A stretch of DNA of 64,000 bases from Haloferax sulfurifontis ATCC BAA-897 (GTDB lineage Archaea; Halobacteriota; Halobacteria; Halobacteriales; Haloferacaceae). Both the position numbers and the translations under genes were made by a program. Shown piece after piece: positions 8,311 through 16,638 of the stretch; positions within the stretch are counted from its first letter, which is position 1; each line of letters opens with the position of its first letter. The notes under the pieces are model-generated. The model searched no databases. It was not told where the DNA came from and worked only from the letters and a program-made list of their open reading frames with translations. The stretch spans positions 186,001 to 250,000 of the forward strand of contig NZ_AOLM01000027.1 in NCBI RefSeq assembly GCF_000337835.1, read 5' to 3'.

Positions 8311-8473
8311 GCGCGACCGACCACCTTCTCACTTTTTCGCCCGGCGAGCGGCGGCTATCGCGCGACCCGAGGGTCGCACCGGCCGCCCCCGTGAGCGTCC
8401 TCCCGCCGGCCCGCTTGCGCCCTCGCGGCCCCGTGCCGTCGGGCTTTTGCGTGCCAACCACGTAGCGCCGTGC

Positions 8474-8962
8474 GTGACGGCGTTCGACGACGCGCTCGCC
8501 GACGACGTTGTCGTCCGGCGGGTCGACCGGGCGGACCTCCTCGACGTGCTCCGCATCGAGCGGACCTGTTTCTCCGAGCCGTGGCCGTACTCCGCGTTCG
8601 AGCTGTTCGTCGACGAGCCGGCGTTCCTCGTCGCCGTCCGCGGGGGCGAGGTGCTCGGCTACGTCGTCGCCGACGTGATGCCGAACCACGGCAACGACAT
8701 CGGGCACGTCAAGGACCTCGCGGTCCGCCCGGCGGCCCGCGGGAACGGCCTCGGTCGGCGGTTACTCGTCCAGTCGCTGACGGCGATGGCCATCGCGGGC
8801 GCGGCGGTCGTGAAACTCGAAGTCCGCGTCTCGAACGACCCCGCCATCGGGCTCTACCGGAGCCTCGGCTTCGACCCCGCCCGCCGGGTGCCGAGCTACT
8901 ACGGCGACGGCGAGGACGCCTACATCATGGTCCTCGACATGGCCGAGTGGCAAAGCGGCTGA
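8474..8962 (+). CDS. rimI: RimI-type N-terminal acetyltransferase
   Basis: A 162-residue GNAT enzyme. The acetyl-CoA binding loop VRPAARGNGLGRRLL carries the (Q/R)xxGxG motif, and the C-terminal NDPAIGLYRSLGF segment is typical of RimI/Ard1 N-alpha-acetyltransferases; archaeal members acetylate the N-termini of many proteins. I choose the GTG at 8474: a TATA-like element (CTTTTGC, 8444-8450) is centred 27 bases upstream, and the family homology begins just after it (DVVVRRVDRADLLDVL). An in-frame TTG at 8447 is less likely. The gene is between aconitase and the Bat-type regulator with separate promoters. Confidence 0.88.
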   Translation: MTAFDDALADDVVVRRVDRADLLDVLRIERTCFSEPWPYSAFELFVDEPAFLVAVRGGEVLGYVVADVMPNHGNDIGHVKDLAVRPAARGNGLGRRLLVQSLTAMAIAGAAVVKLEVRVSNDPAIGLYRSLGFDPARRVPSYYGDGEDAYIMVLDMAEWQSG

Positions 8963-9017
8963 CAGGACCGCACGCGGCCGAACGAGGGCTTATCAGGGCA
9001 AGCCACGTACACGAGTT

Positions 9018-12000
9018 GTGTTACCGTCCCCCACCGTGCTCTGTGTGAGTGACGACGACGAGTTCGTGGCGGCCCTCGACTCGTCGCTGTCGTCGCTCGG
9101 CGAAGCGACGGCCGTCCGCCACGTCCGCACCCCCGCCGCGGCGCGCGCGGAGCTCGTCTCCGCCTCGGCGGCCGTCTCGTGTGTCGTTCTCACCGCGCCC
9201 ACGGCGGCCGGCGACGAGGCGGCGTTCGTCCGCGACGTCTACGCGCAGGGCCTCGACGTTCCCGTCGTCGTCGCGGCCGCCGACCGCGAGGTCGCGGGGC
9301 GCGCGGTCGACGCCGGCGCGACGGACTACGTCGTCCGCGACGGCGACCCGGGGACGATGTCGTGGGTGGCCGCCCGCGTCGAGCGGGCGCTCGGCGAGTA
9401 CACCCTCGCGCGGGACCACAGAGACCGCATCGAGCAACAGCGCGTCGTCTCCGAGGTGGGCACCCGGGCGCTGACCGCCGTGGACCTCGACACGACGCTC
9501 GACCACGCCGCACACCGGGTCCGCGACGTGCTCGGGGCGGACTCGGTCACGGTGTTCGAGGGCCTCGACGACGGCGCGTTTCGCGTCGCCGCCGCCGCGG
9601 GCTGGTCGGCGAGTCGGGGTCGCGGCCCCACCGCGACCGAGGGGACGCAGGCGGCCGAGACGTACCGGACCGGGCGCTCGACGCTCGTCGACGACGTCGA
9701 CGCCGACGAGCGCTTCGAGCCCGCGGACGACGCGGGGGCGTCGGGACCGAAAAGCGGGATGAGCGCGGCCATCGGCGGGGACGGGACTCGGTGGGGAGTC
9801 ATCACCGCCCACGCCGTCGCCCGCGGGCGGTTCTCCGACGACGACGTGCTGTTCTTGGAGAACATCGCGGCCGTCGTCGGCGCGGCGACCGAGCGCCACG
9901 AGCTCAAAGGGGCCCTCTCGGAGGTGTTAGAGCGGATGGACGAGGCGGTGATGGGGTTCGACGCGGACTGGCGAGTCACCTACGTCAACTCGACGGCCGA
10001 ACACGGCCTCGGGATGTCCGCCGCGGCGGTGCTGGGGACGCGCATCTGGGACTCGGTCCCCGAGGCGGCCGTCTTCCGCGAGGGGTTCGAGCGCGCGATG
10101 GAGCGACAGGAGCCGGCGACGTTCGAGACCTACTACGAGCGTCTCGAAACGTGGTACGCGGTTCGGGCGTACCCCTCCGAGACGGGGCTTTCGGTCTACT
10201 TCACCGACATCACAGAGCAGTTGGAACGCGAGGCCGAGGCCGAGCAGTACGGGCGGATGGTCGAGGCCGTCGCCGACGCGGTGTACGCGCTGGACGACGA
10301 GGAGCGGTTCGCGGCGGTCAACCCGGCGTTCGAGCGGCTCACCGGGCTCGACCGCGAGCGCGTCATCGGCTCGCCGACGAGCCTGCTCGCAGAGAACGCG
10401 ACCCCGACAGACGGGAGCGACGAGGCGTTCGCGGCCACGTCGCGGGGCATCGTCGAGTTCGAACTCCGGACGCCCGACGGCGAGGTCGTCCGCGTCGAGA
10501 ACCACCGGACGCCGCTCGTGGTCTGCGGCGAGGAAATCGGCTCCGTCGGCGTCCTCCGCGACGTGACGAAGCGACACCGCTACGAGCGACTGCTCGCGAC
10601 CCTCCACGACCGGACCCGCGAGATGATGGGCGCGACCGACAGACAGGCGGTCCTCCGGGCGGCGGTCGACGCCTGCGACGAGATGCTCGGCGACGCCCGG
10701 ACGGAGCTGTACGTCTTCGACGAGTCGGACACGAGCCTCGTCCGCGTGGGCGCGGCCGGGACCGGGCTCGGCGACAAGCCGTTCGAGGGCGGCCTCGACC
10801 GCGGCGGCGTCTGGGACGCGTTCGTCTCCGGCGACGTCCGCGTGGTCGAACTCGCGCCCGACGGGGGCGTCGTCGACGGCGTCGAGCGCGTTATCGCCGC
10901 GCCGCTGGGTCGCCACGGCGTGCTCGTCACCGGCCACCCCGGCACCGTCGCGCCGAACGAAGTCGACGTGGAGCTCGTGAATCTGCTGTCGGCGACCGTC
11001 GAGGAGTTGCTCGACCGAATCGACGCCGAGGCGGAGCTCCGCGAGCGCGACAGCCGGCTCGAAGCCCAAAACGAGGCGCTCACGCGACTCGACCGAATCA
11101 ACGCGACCATCCGGAGCATCAACCGGTCGCTCATCCGCGCGCCGACCCGCGGCGAGGCGCTGTCGGCCGTCGCCGAACACCTCGTCGACGCCGACGGCGT
11201 GGCCGTCGTCTGGCACGCCGAGGTCAGCGACGTCGACGAGACGTACCGCCCGCCGAGCGACGCGGTCCACGGCGCGGACACCGCCTACGCCGACCGACTG
11301 GGGGAGGTGGCGACCGCGGAGCCGCTGTTTTCGCTCCTCGAAGCCGCCATCGAGAGCCGAGAGATGCAGGTGATAGCGGACGTGCTCGACGACCCCGCGT
11401 GGGCAGACCACCGCGGCGACGCGCTCAGCTACGGGTTCCGCGCCATCGCGGTCATCCCCGCGGTCGCCGACGACCGGGTGGAGGCGGTGTTCGTCGTCCA
11501 CGCGACCAACTCGGAAACGTTCGAAAACGACGACGGTCTGCTCTCCGAACTGGGGGAGGCGGTCGGCTACGCGCTCGCGGCCACGGGGCGCGCCGACGCC
11601 ATGCTGACCGAGCGCCGGGCGGACGTGCAGATACGGCTCGGCGGCGACCGACTGTCGATATCGCGGCTCGCCCGGCGGGTCGGCGAGGCGGTGAGCCTCG
11701 GCGGCGTCATCCCGCAGTCCGACGGCTCGGTCATCGCGTTCGTCGCCAGCGACGCGGCGCCCGAGGACGTCGTCGCCGCGGGGCGGGACATCGCGACGCG
11801 CGTGCGCCACGTCTCGACCGACGACGCGGGGTCGCTGTTCGAACTCCGCCTCCCGCGGGAGTCGCTGTTCGAGACGCTGTACGCCTCGGAGGCGACGCTA
11901 CGGGCGCTCGACGCGACGCCGACCCAGACCACGCTCACCGCCGAGGTCCCCGAGCGAATCCGCGTCCGGTCGTTCGTCGACGCGCTCGACGCGAACTACC

Positions 12001-12254
12001 CCGGGACGAGTCTGCTCTCGCGGCGGACCGCCGCCGGTGCCGAGTCGCCGCAGACGTTCGCCGCCGAGATGCGGGAGGCGTGGACGAGTCGGCAACACGA
12101 GTCGATTCGGGCGGCCCACCTCGCCGGCTTCTACGAGTGGCCGCGCCGCAGTACCGCCGAGACGCTCGCCGAGACGTTCGACATCAGCGCGCCGACCTAC
12201 CAGTACCACCTGCGCGCGGCCGAGCGAAAGCTGGTCGAGCGAGTCTTCGAGTGA
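9018..12254 (+). CDS. Bat-type multi-sensor transcription regulator (receiver-like, GAF, PAS, HTH_10)
   Basis: A 1078-residue soluble regulator of the bacterioopsin-activator type. In order: a receiver-like domain (about 6-125), a GAF domain (about 145-295), two PAS domains (about 300-395 and 405-515), a second GAF (about 525-660), a short coiled coil, another GAF-like region (about 695-860), the Bat-associated sensor domain (about 870-1010), and a C-terminal HTH_10 DNA-binding domain (ESIRAAHLAGFYEWPRRS, then AETFDISAPTYQYHLR). The receiver keeps the acidic pair DD near its start but has Thr where the phospho-acceptor Asp is expected (SCVVLTAPT), and Arg replaces the conserved Lys, so it is probably not phosphorylated. 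The GTG start at 9018 has a TATA-like GCTTATC centred 27 bases upstream. The target genes are unknown; the next gene encodes a HalOD1 protein. Confidence 0.9.
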   Translation: MLPSPTVLCVSDDDEFVAALDSSLSSLGEATAVRHVRTPAAARAELVSASAAVSCVVLTAPTAAGDEAAFVRDVYAQGLDVPVVVAAADREVAGRAVDAGATDYVVRDGDPGTMSWVAARVERALGEYTLARDHRDRIEQQRVVSEVGTRALTAVDLDTTLDHAAHRVRDVLGADSVTVFEGLDDGAFRVAAAAGWSASRGRGPTATEGTQAAETYRTGRSTLVDDVDADERFEPADDAGASGPKSGMSAAIGGDGTRWGVITAHAVARGRFSDDDVLFLENIAAVVGAATERHELKGALSEVLERMDEAVMGFDADWRVTYVNSTAEHGLGMSAAAVLGTRIWDSVPEAAVFREGFERAMERQEPATFETYYERLETWYAVRAYPSETGLSVYFTDITEQLEREAEAEQYGRMVEAVADAVYALDDEERFAAVNPAFERLTGLDRERVIGSPTSLLAENATPTDGSDEAFAATSRGIVEFELRTPDGEVVRVENHRTPLVVCGEEIGSVGVLRDVTKRHRYERLLATLHDRTREMMGATDRQAVLRAAVDACDEMLGDARTELYVFDESDTSLVRVGAAGTGLGDKPFEGGLDRGGVWDAFVSGDVRVVELAPDGGVVDGVERVIAAPLGRHGVLVTGHPGTVAPNEVDVELVNLLSATVEELLDRIDAEAELRERDSRLEAQNEALTRLDRINATIRSINRSLIRAPTRGEALSAVAEHLVDADGVAVVWHAEVSDVDETYRPPSDAVHGADTAYADRLGEVATAEPLFSLLEAAIESREMQVIADVLDDPAWADHRGDALSYGFRAIAVIPAVADDRVEAVFVVHATNSETFENDDGLLSELGEAVGYALAATGRADAMLTERRADVQIRLGGDRLSISRLARRVGEAVSLGGVIPQSDGSVIAFVASDAAPEDVVAAGRDIATRVRHVSTDDAGSLFELRLPRESLFETLYASEATLRALDATPTQTTLTAEVPERIRVRSFVDALDANYPGTSLLSRRTAAGAESPQTFAAEMREAWTSRQHESIRAAHLAGFYEWPRRSTAETLAETFDISAPTYQYHLRAAERKLVERVFE

Positions 12255-12415
12255 GGGCGTACCACGTGCAGACCATCGATACCAACTGATTTTCAGGTCC
12301 GGTTCTAGGTGCCTAGAGGTGGCTCGCGCGCCACCACTAGTTGGATAGCAGCGACCGATATATCCCCGAGCGTCGTCGGCACGGGTGTCGGCGAGGCGCC
12401 GACGCGAACCGAACC

Positions 12416-12763
12416 ATGGACGAAACTCGCGTGTTACCGGGCAACGATGTGGGATGGAATACGGGGACGACCGACGAGGTCGTCGCCAGACACGATTGGG
12501 GCGGACGAGACACCCTCGCGGTGACCGTCGTCACCGCGACCGCTCAACTGAGAGGCGTGGACGCCATCGACCTCCCACCGCTGTCCGAGGCTATCGACCC
12601 CGACGCGCTGTGTCAACTGTTCGCTCCGCCGGCGCGGGTACCGGTGACCGACGGTGGCACTCGCGGGTCGGTAGCGCCCTCGCGCGGTCGAATCGGGTTC
12701 CGGTACGCCGCCTGCGACGTGACCGTCTGGGCCGACGGAACGGTTATCGTCACGTCCGCCTGA
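12416..12763 (+). CDS. HalOD1 output-domain protein
   Basis: A 115-residue protein made mostly of the haloarchaeal output domain HalOD1. This is visible as DTLAVTVVTATAQLRGVD, then DLPPLSEAIDPDALCQLF, and the closing strand VTVWADGTVIV. HalOD1 proteins are stand-alone or fused to receivers in haloarchaea, and are thought to act as signal outputs; the molecular role is not established. ATG at 12416 is chosen; an AT-rich TATA-like element (GATATATC, about 12357-12364) lies some 55 bases upstream, which leaves a short leader. It lies downstream of the Bat-type regulator, so the two may be linked in one pathway (inference). Confidence 0.85.
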   Translation: MDETRVLPGNDVGWNTGTTDEVVARHDWGGRDTLAVTVVTATAQLRGVDAIDLPPLSEAIDPDALCQLFAPPARVPVTDGGTRGSVAPSRGRIGFRYAACDVTVWADGTVIVTSA

Positions 12764-12791
12764 CGCATCGACACACGAACGAATCGGTATC

Positions 12792-12887
12792 ACCACACCA
12801 CCACACCACCACAGGACGCGGCGCCCAAACGCGGCGCCGTGACGGCCGCTCGCCTGCGACCCACCACCACCACCACCATCACCACGC
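12792..12887 (+). repeat. Two CAC-rich simple-sequence tracts in a non-coding gap
   Basis: The gap between the HalOD1 gene and the DUF5810-like gene holds two runs of CAC repeats: one near 12792-12811 and a longer, almost pure run at about 12861-12887. In the frame of the downstream gene, the second run would encode eight consecutive histidines, but the surrounding translation is Arg/Thr-rich and looks non-coding. The tracts could be slippage-prone DNA or could form an unusual DNA or RNA structure. Confidence 0.75.
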
Positions 12888-13005
12888 GGGCGACGCGGCC
12901 GCATTTCTTCGACGACCGACGACCCCGACGCGATGCGCCGCACCGCGACACGGGTCGACGCGAGAGTGCGACGGGTTTTGGTACACAGAGCCGCTACCGG
13001 AGGGT

Positions 13006-13509
13006 ATGGGATACGCCTGTCCGGTCTGCGACGCGCCGCAACGCGACGAGACGCACCTCGCGAACCACCTCGCGTTACAGGCCATCGTCCACGGCGACGA
13101 CCACGAGACGTGGCTGGACGAACACGCCCCCGAGTGGGCCGACCTGAACGCCGACTCGCTCGGCCCGCTCGTCTCCGACCTCGCCGAGGAACGCGAGTTC
13201 GACGAGGTGTTCGAGGACACGGTCGACCGCACCGGCGGTCACAGTCACGGCCACGCGCACGGGCAGGAACACGACCACGACATCCCCGACCGAGAGCCGC
13301 AACCGTTCGGCGGTGCCGGCGGGTCGCAGTCGCTTTCGGGCGACGCGGCGCAGATTTTCGAGGAGGCGCGGTCGCTCACCCGCGAGATGGTCGCGGACGA
13401 CGGCGGAGACGGCGACGACGACCCCGAGGGCGCGTCGCGGGACGACGACACCGACGGCGACCGTGGCGAGGCGACCGACGACGACGACACCGACGGGAAA
13501 GAGTCGTAA
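13006..13509 (+). CDS. DUF5810-like zinc-finger protein with a His-rich segment
   Basis: A 167-residue haloarchaeal protein. It opens with a C2H2-like finger: CPVC at 5-8 and two histidines (THLANH) about ten residues later. A helical region follows (HETWLDEHAPEWADL...EFDEVFEDTV), then a histidine-rich stretch (GGHSHGHAHGQEHDHDIP, about 82-99) that could bind metal, and a very acidic Asp/Gly tail. The size, finger and position next to the following gene match the pair annotated as DUF5810/DUF5809 in haloarchaea, from memory. ATG at 13006 is the natural start since the finger begins right after it. It seems to lead an operon with the next three genes (24-base gap, then a 4-base overlap, then 1 base). 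Confidence 0.82.
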   Translation: MGYACPVCDAPQRDETHLANHLALQAIVHGDDHETWLDEHAPEWADLNADSLGPLVSDLAEEREFDEVFEDTVDRTGGHSHGHAHGQEHDHDIPDREPQPFGGAGGSQSLSGDAAQIFEEARSLTREMVADDGGDGDDDPEGASRDDDTDGDRGEATDDDDTDGKES

Positions 13510-13533
13510 GTCCGGACCCCGAACCGACTGGCG

Positions 13534-14019
13534 ATGGAAACCCACGGGACGATTGCGCCGGCGTCGCTCGACGAGGCCGAGGCCGCCTTCGACCGCGTCG
13601 GACCGACCGCACAGGTGGTCGTCCGCGAGACGGCCAAGGCGATGGAGTTCGACCGCGAGGAGTACAGCGAACGCGTGACCGGCGACGTAATCGAGACCGT
13701 CCGGAACGCGCTTTTCGCCGAGTCGCTTTCGGTCACGGTCGGCACGCGCGCCGAGTTCGACGACTGGCGCGCGGCCCACGAGGAGTACGAACTCGTCGAA
13801 CTCGGCAACCCCGACGTCGAGCGCGTCGCGTGGCACGCGGTCCCCTTCGCGGAGACGGTGCTGGCGACGACGTTCCAAAACGAGGAGGACGCCGCCGTCA
13901 GCACCCTCCGACGCAACGCCTTCGGCCGCGTCTACCGCGACGCGCTCCTCGGCGAGGAATCCGAGGGCGACAGTAGTGGGGCAGATTCCGAGAGCGACGC
14001 GACCGGAGCGGACCGATGA
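13534..14019 (+). CDS. DUF5809-like protein
   Basis: A 161-residue acidic soluble protein beginning METHGTIAPASLDEAEAAFDRVG. It looks like a compact alpha/beta protein (QVVVRETAKAMEFD..., VIETVRNALFAESLSVTVG, RVAWHAVPFAETVLATTFQNEEDAAVSTLRR), ending in a Ser/Asp/Glu tail. No catalytic motif is evident. It is coupled to its neighbours: 24 bases after the DUF5810-like gene, and its stop overlaps the start of the Nudix gene by 4 bases (ATGA). That close coupling suggests the proteins act together, perhaps in a nucleotide or stress-related step (inference). Confidence 0.82.
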   Translation: METHGTIAPASLDEAEAAFDRVGPTAQVVVRETAKAMEFDREEYSERVTGDVIETVRNALFAESLSVTVGTRAEFDDWRAAHEEYELVELGNPDVERVAWHAVPFAETVLATTFQNEEDAAVSTLRRNAFGRVYRDALLGEESEGDSSGADSESDATGADR

Positions 14020-14579
14020 CCGACGACGGCCGCCGACACGAGCGCCTGCCCGACCCCGACTGGCCCGTGCTGGAATCCGAAATCGAGTACGACACCGGCT
14101 GGTTCACCGGCGGCTACGACCTCGTCGAACAGCCCAACGGGACCACGAAGCGCTACTACTGGGCCGAGTTGGCGACCGCGGTCGTCGTCGTCGCGGTCGC
14201 GGACGACCACGTCGTCTTCGTCGAGCAGTACCGCCCGAACATCCGTCAGACTCAGCTCGAACTCCCCGCGGGCGTCGTCGAAAAGGGCGAGTCCTTCACC
14301 GACGCCGGGGTGCGCGAACTCCGCGAGGAGACCGGCTTCGACGCCGACTCGGCGTCGGTCATCGGCGACGTGTGGTGTTCGACGGGCGTCCTCCGGCACC
14401 GCCGCGGCTTCGTCTTCGCCGAGGGTCTCACGCCGGTCGAGCGCGACCTCGACGACAACGAGTTCCTCTCGGTCCGCGCCGTCCCCGTCGAGGAGGCAAT
14501 CGAGCGGGCGACCGAACCGCCGACGAACGACGCGACCGTCGAGGGCGTGCTCCTCGCCCGCGACGAGGGCCTGCTGTAG
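14016..14579 (+). CDS. Nudix hydrolase, ADP-ribose pyrophosphatase type
   Basis: A 187-residue Nudix enzyme of the NudF/ADP-ribose pyrophosphatase kind. The full Nudix box is present: GVVEKGE, seven residues, then RELREETGF. The preceding beta strands (TAVVVVAVADDHVVFVEQYRPN) and the QLELPAG approach are typical of ADPRase members, as is the downstream CSTGVLRHRRGFVFAEGL region. Substrate choice cannot be proved by sequence. ATG at 14016 overlaps the stop of the DUF5809-like gene (ATGA), so translation is probably coupled. The rhodanese gene starts 1 base after its stop. Confidence 0.9.
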   Translation: MTDDGRRHERLPDPDWPVLESEIEYDTGWFTGGYDLVEQPNGTTKRYYWAELATAVVVVAVADDHVVFVEQYRPNIRQTQLELPAGVVEKGESFTDAGVRELREETGFDADSASVIGDVWCSTGVLRHRRGFVFAEGLTPVERDLDDNEFLSVRAVPVEEAIERATEPPTNDATVEGVLLARDEGLL

Positions 14580-14580
14580 G

Positions 14581-14931
14581 ATGGTCGACGAAATCTCGCC
14601 CGAGGCGGTCGCGGAGCTCCTCGACGGCGAGGAGCCGCCGCTCGTCGTGGACGTGAGCACGGAGGCGGAGTTCGCGCTCGGGCACGTTCCGGGAAGCATC
14701 AGCGTCCCGCTTTCGAACCTCGTCTCGCACCTCGACCGCGTCGCGGGCGCGGAACACGTCGTCACCGTCTGCCCGCGGGGCGAGGCGAGCGTGCAGGCCG
14801 TGCGCCTGCTTTCTGCCTACGAGGGGACCGAAGACGCCCGCATCGAGAGCATGGCCGGCGGGCTCGCGGCGTGGGACGGCCCGCTCGAAGAGGGTCTCGA
14901 CGAGGGCGCAAACGGCGACGAGCGGAGCTGA
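14581..14931 (+). CDS. Single-domain rhodanese
   Basis: A 116-residue rhodanese-homology protein. The conserved entry DVSTEAEFALGHVPGSISVPL and the active-site loop TVCPRGEAS (Cys at about residue 64) are intact, which suggests sulfur transfer as a persulfide carrier. The last 15 residues are acidic and glycine-rich. It is the last gene of the four-gene run beginning at 13006, one base after the Nudix stop. The specific sulfur donor and acceptor are unknown. Confidence 0.88.
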   Translation: MVDEISPEAVAELLDGEEPPLVVDVSTEAEFALGHVPGSISVPLSNLVSHLDRVAGAEHVVTVCPRGEASVQAVRLLSAYEGTEDARIESMAGGLAAWDGPLEEGLDEGANGDERS

Positions 14932-15051
14932 GCGGCGGCGTCGCTGGGGGGTGACGCGACTGGAGACCAAAGGCGTGGAATTGGCGGACTAACGGCTCGC
15001 GCGCGCTGACTCGCTCGAAAAATCTCGACGGCGGGCTAACTCAGAGGTCGG

Positions 15052-15357
<306 letters not shown>

Positions 15358-15411
15358 CTACAGGATGGGGATATTAAACAGTATCGGGAGGCGGGGTCGC
15401 CGTCCCCGGCC

Positions 15412-16491
15412 TCAAGCGCCCGAGTCGCCCGTGGACGACGTTTCCGAGTCGTCGTCCGCCGTCACGTCGTCGGTCGTGTCGGTGCCGTCGGCGTCGGACT
15501 GCCCGTCGTCGGTGTCCGCGGAGGGGCCGCTCCCGTCGGCGTCCCTCGCGCGCTTGTCGTTGCCGGGCGGCGTCTCCGGGGCGTTGCCGCGGTCGGCGCC
15601 GTCCGAGGCGGGGTCGGACGCGTCGGCGGTCGCGGCAGTCTCGTCTCCGTCGGTCGCGTTGCCGTTGGACGCGTTGCCGTTGGACGCGTTGCCGGCGTCG
15701 GCGCGAACGTCATCGGCGCGGTCGCTCGCCTCGGAACGCGAGTTTCCCGGGGCGTCGCCCCGTCCCGCGTCGTCCGGTTGTCCGCCGTTGTCGGTTCCCG
15801 TCTCGTTCGCGGCGCGCTCGCGGCCGATACCCCTCCCGGGGTTCCCCGCGAGTTCGCCGGCGATTGCGGCCACTTCGGGGCCTGTGAGTTCGCTCGCGTT
15901 CGTGCGAAGCCTGTCGAGTTCGGCCGTCTCGACGCCGCGCGCCGAGAGGTCCTCTGCGGGGACCGTCGAGGCGGCGTCGGCCGTCTGGTTCAGCATGCTC
16001 CGGGTGCGCTCGATGTCGGCGACCGTCTGGGTCAGTCGCGCGCGGTACTGTCCCTCGGAGAGCGTCCCGTTTTCGCGCTGGGCTTCGAGGCGGTCCCTGC
16101 GCTGTTCGAGTTCGGTGAGGCGCTCGCGGACCGCGTCGACCTGCGTGGCAACGACCGCGGCCTTCGAAGCGTTCGAGTTCGCCTTGGCGAAGCGCGCCTC
16201 GAAGGTGCGGCGTTCGAGTTCGCCGTTGGTCTCCGAGCCCTGTACGCCGATGACGGCGGACAGGCGCTGACCGGGGAGCGTCTCCGACGACGCGGCGCTG
16301 TCGTTGGTCGCCGTGTCGTTGGTCGCGCTGTCGTTCGCGGTCGTCTGTGCGACGGGCGCCGCGGCCGACCCATCGGTGACCGCGGCCGTCGTTCCTGTCG
16401 GTCCGGCCGGGGCGGCGAGAGCGAGCGGTGCGCCCACCGTCGCCAGCAACACGGCGGCGGCGACGGCGAGCACAGCGGTTCGTCGGCTCAT
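15412..16491 (-). CDS. Secreted coiled-coil protein with an acidic low-complexity tail
   Basis: A 359-residue exported protein. A signal peptide spans about 1-27 (MSRRTAVLAVAAAVLLATVG, then APLALA). A 30-residue Asn/Thr/Ser spacer follows, then a predicted coiled coil (about 95-165: VDAVRERLTELEQRRDRLEAQ). Residues 215-359 are low-complexity Asp/Gly/Asn/Thr with many Asn-Gly-Asn and Asn-Ala-Ser motifs that could be N-glycosylated. It follows the membrane winged-helix gene by 147 bases on the same strand and has its own TATA box, so it may be a target or partner of that module (inference). The start at ATG 16491 is supported by the signal peptide and promoter spacing. Confidence 0.8.
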   Translation of the reverse strand: MSRRTAVLAVAAAVLLATVGAPLALAAPAGPTGTTAAVTDGSAAAPVAQTTANDSATNDTATNDSAASSETLPGQRLSAVIGVQGSETNGELERRTFEARFAKANSNASKAAVVATQVDAVRERLTELEQRRDRLEAQRENGTLSEGQYRARLTQTVADIERTRSMLNQTADAASTVPAEDLSARGVETAELDRLRTNASELTGPEVAAIAGELAGNPGRGIGRERAANETGTDNGGQPDDAGRGDAPGNSRSEASDRADDVRADAGNASNGNASNGNATDGDETAATADASDPASDGADRGNAPETPPGNDKRARDADGSGPSADTDDGQSDADGTDTTDDVTADDDSETSSTGDSGA

Positions 16492-16516
16492 CACTCCCGC
16501 TTTGGAACCGCGTTCC

Positions 16517-16524
16517 GATATAAA
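16517..16524 (-). promoter_or_regulatory. TATA box of the secreted coiled-coil protein gene
   Basis: The minus strand reads TTTATATC, centred about 29 bases before the ATG at 16491, so the message is likely leaderless. The strength of the box suggests that this gene can be transcribed separately from the upstream moxR cluster. Confidence 0.7.
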
Positions 16525-16638
16525 CGTGCGGTCGTGGCCGCGAATCAACCCCAGTCAACGGCAGTTTGAGAGCCGCGTTCGGGGCGACGCCGTCTCCCGA
16601 TTAGGGACCGGCCACCGACCGAAACGGTCGTAAGAAAT

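Noticed and set aside
9179-12289. Second very long plus-strand frame inside the Bat-type regulator gene
   Set aside because: It is an Arg-rich shifted frame of a clear multi-domain gene with no recognisable domains.
12385-13005. N-terminal extension of the DUF5810-like gene including a poly-His stretch
   Set aside because: The extension overlaps the HalOD1 gene in another frame and is Arg/Thr-rich. The zinc finger starts right after the ATG at 13006.
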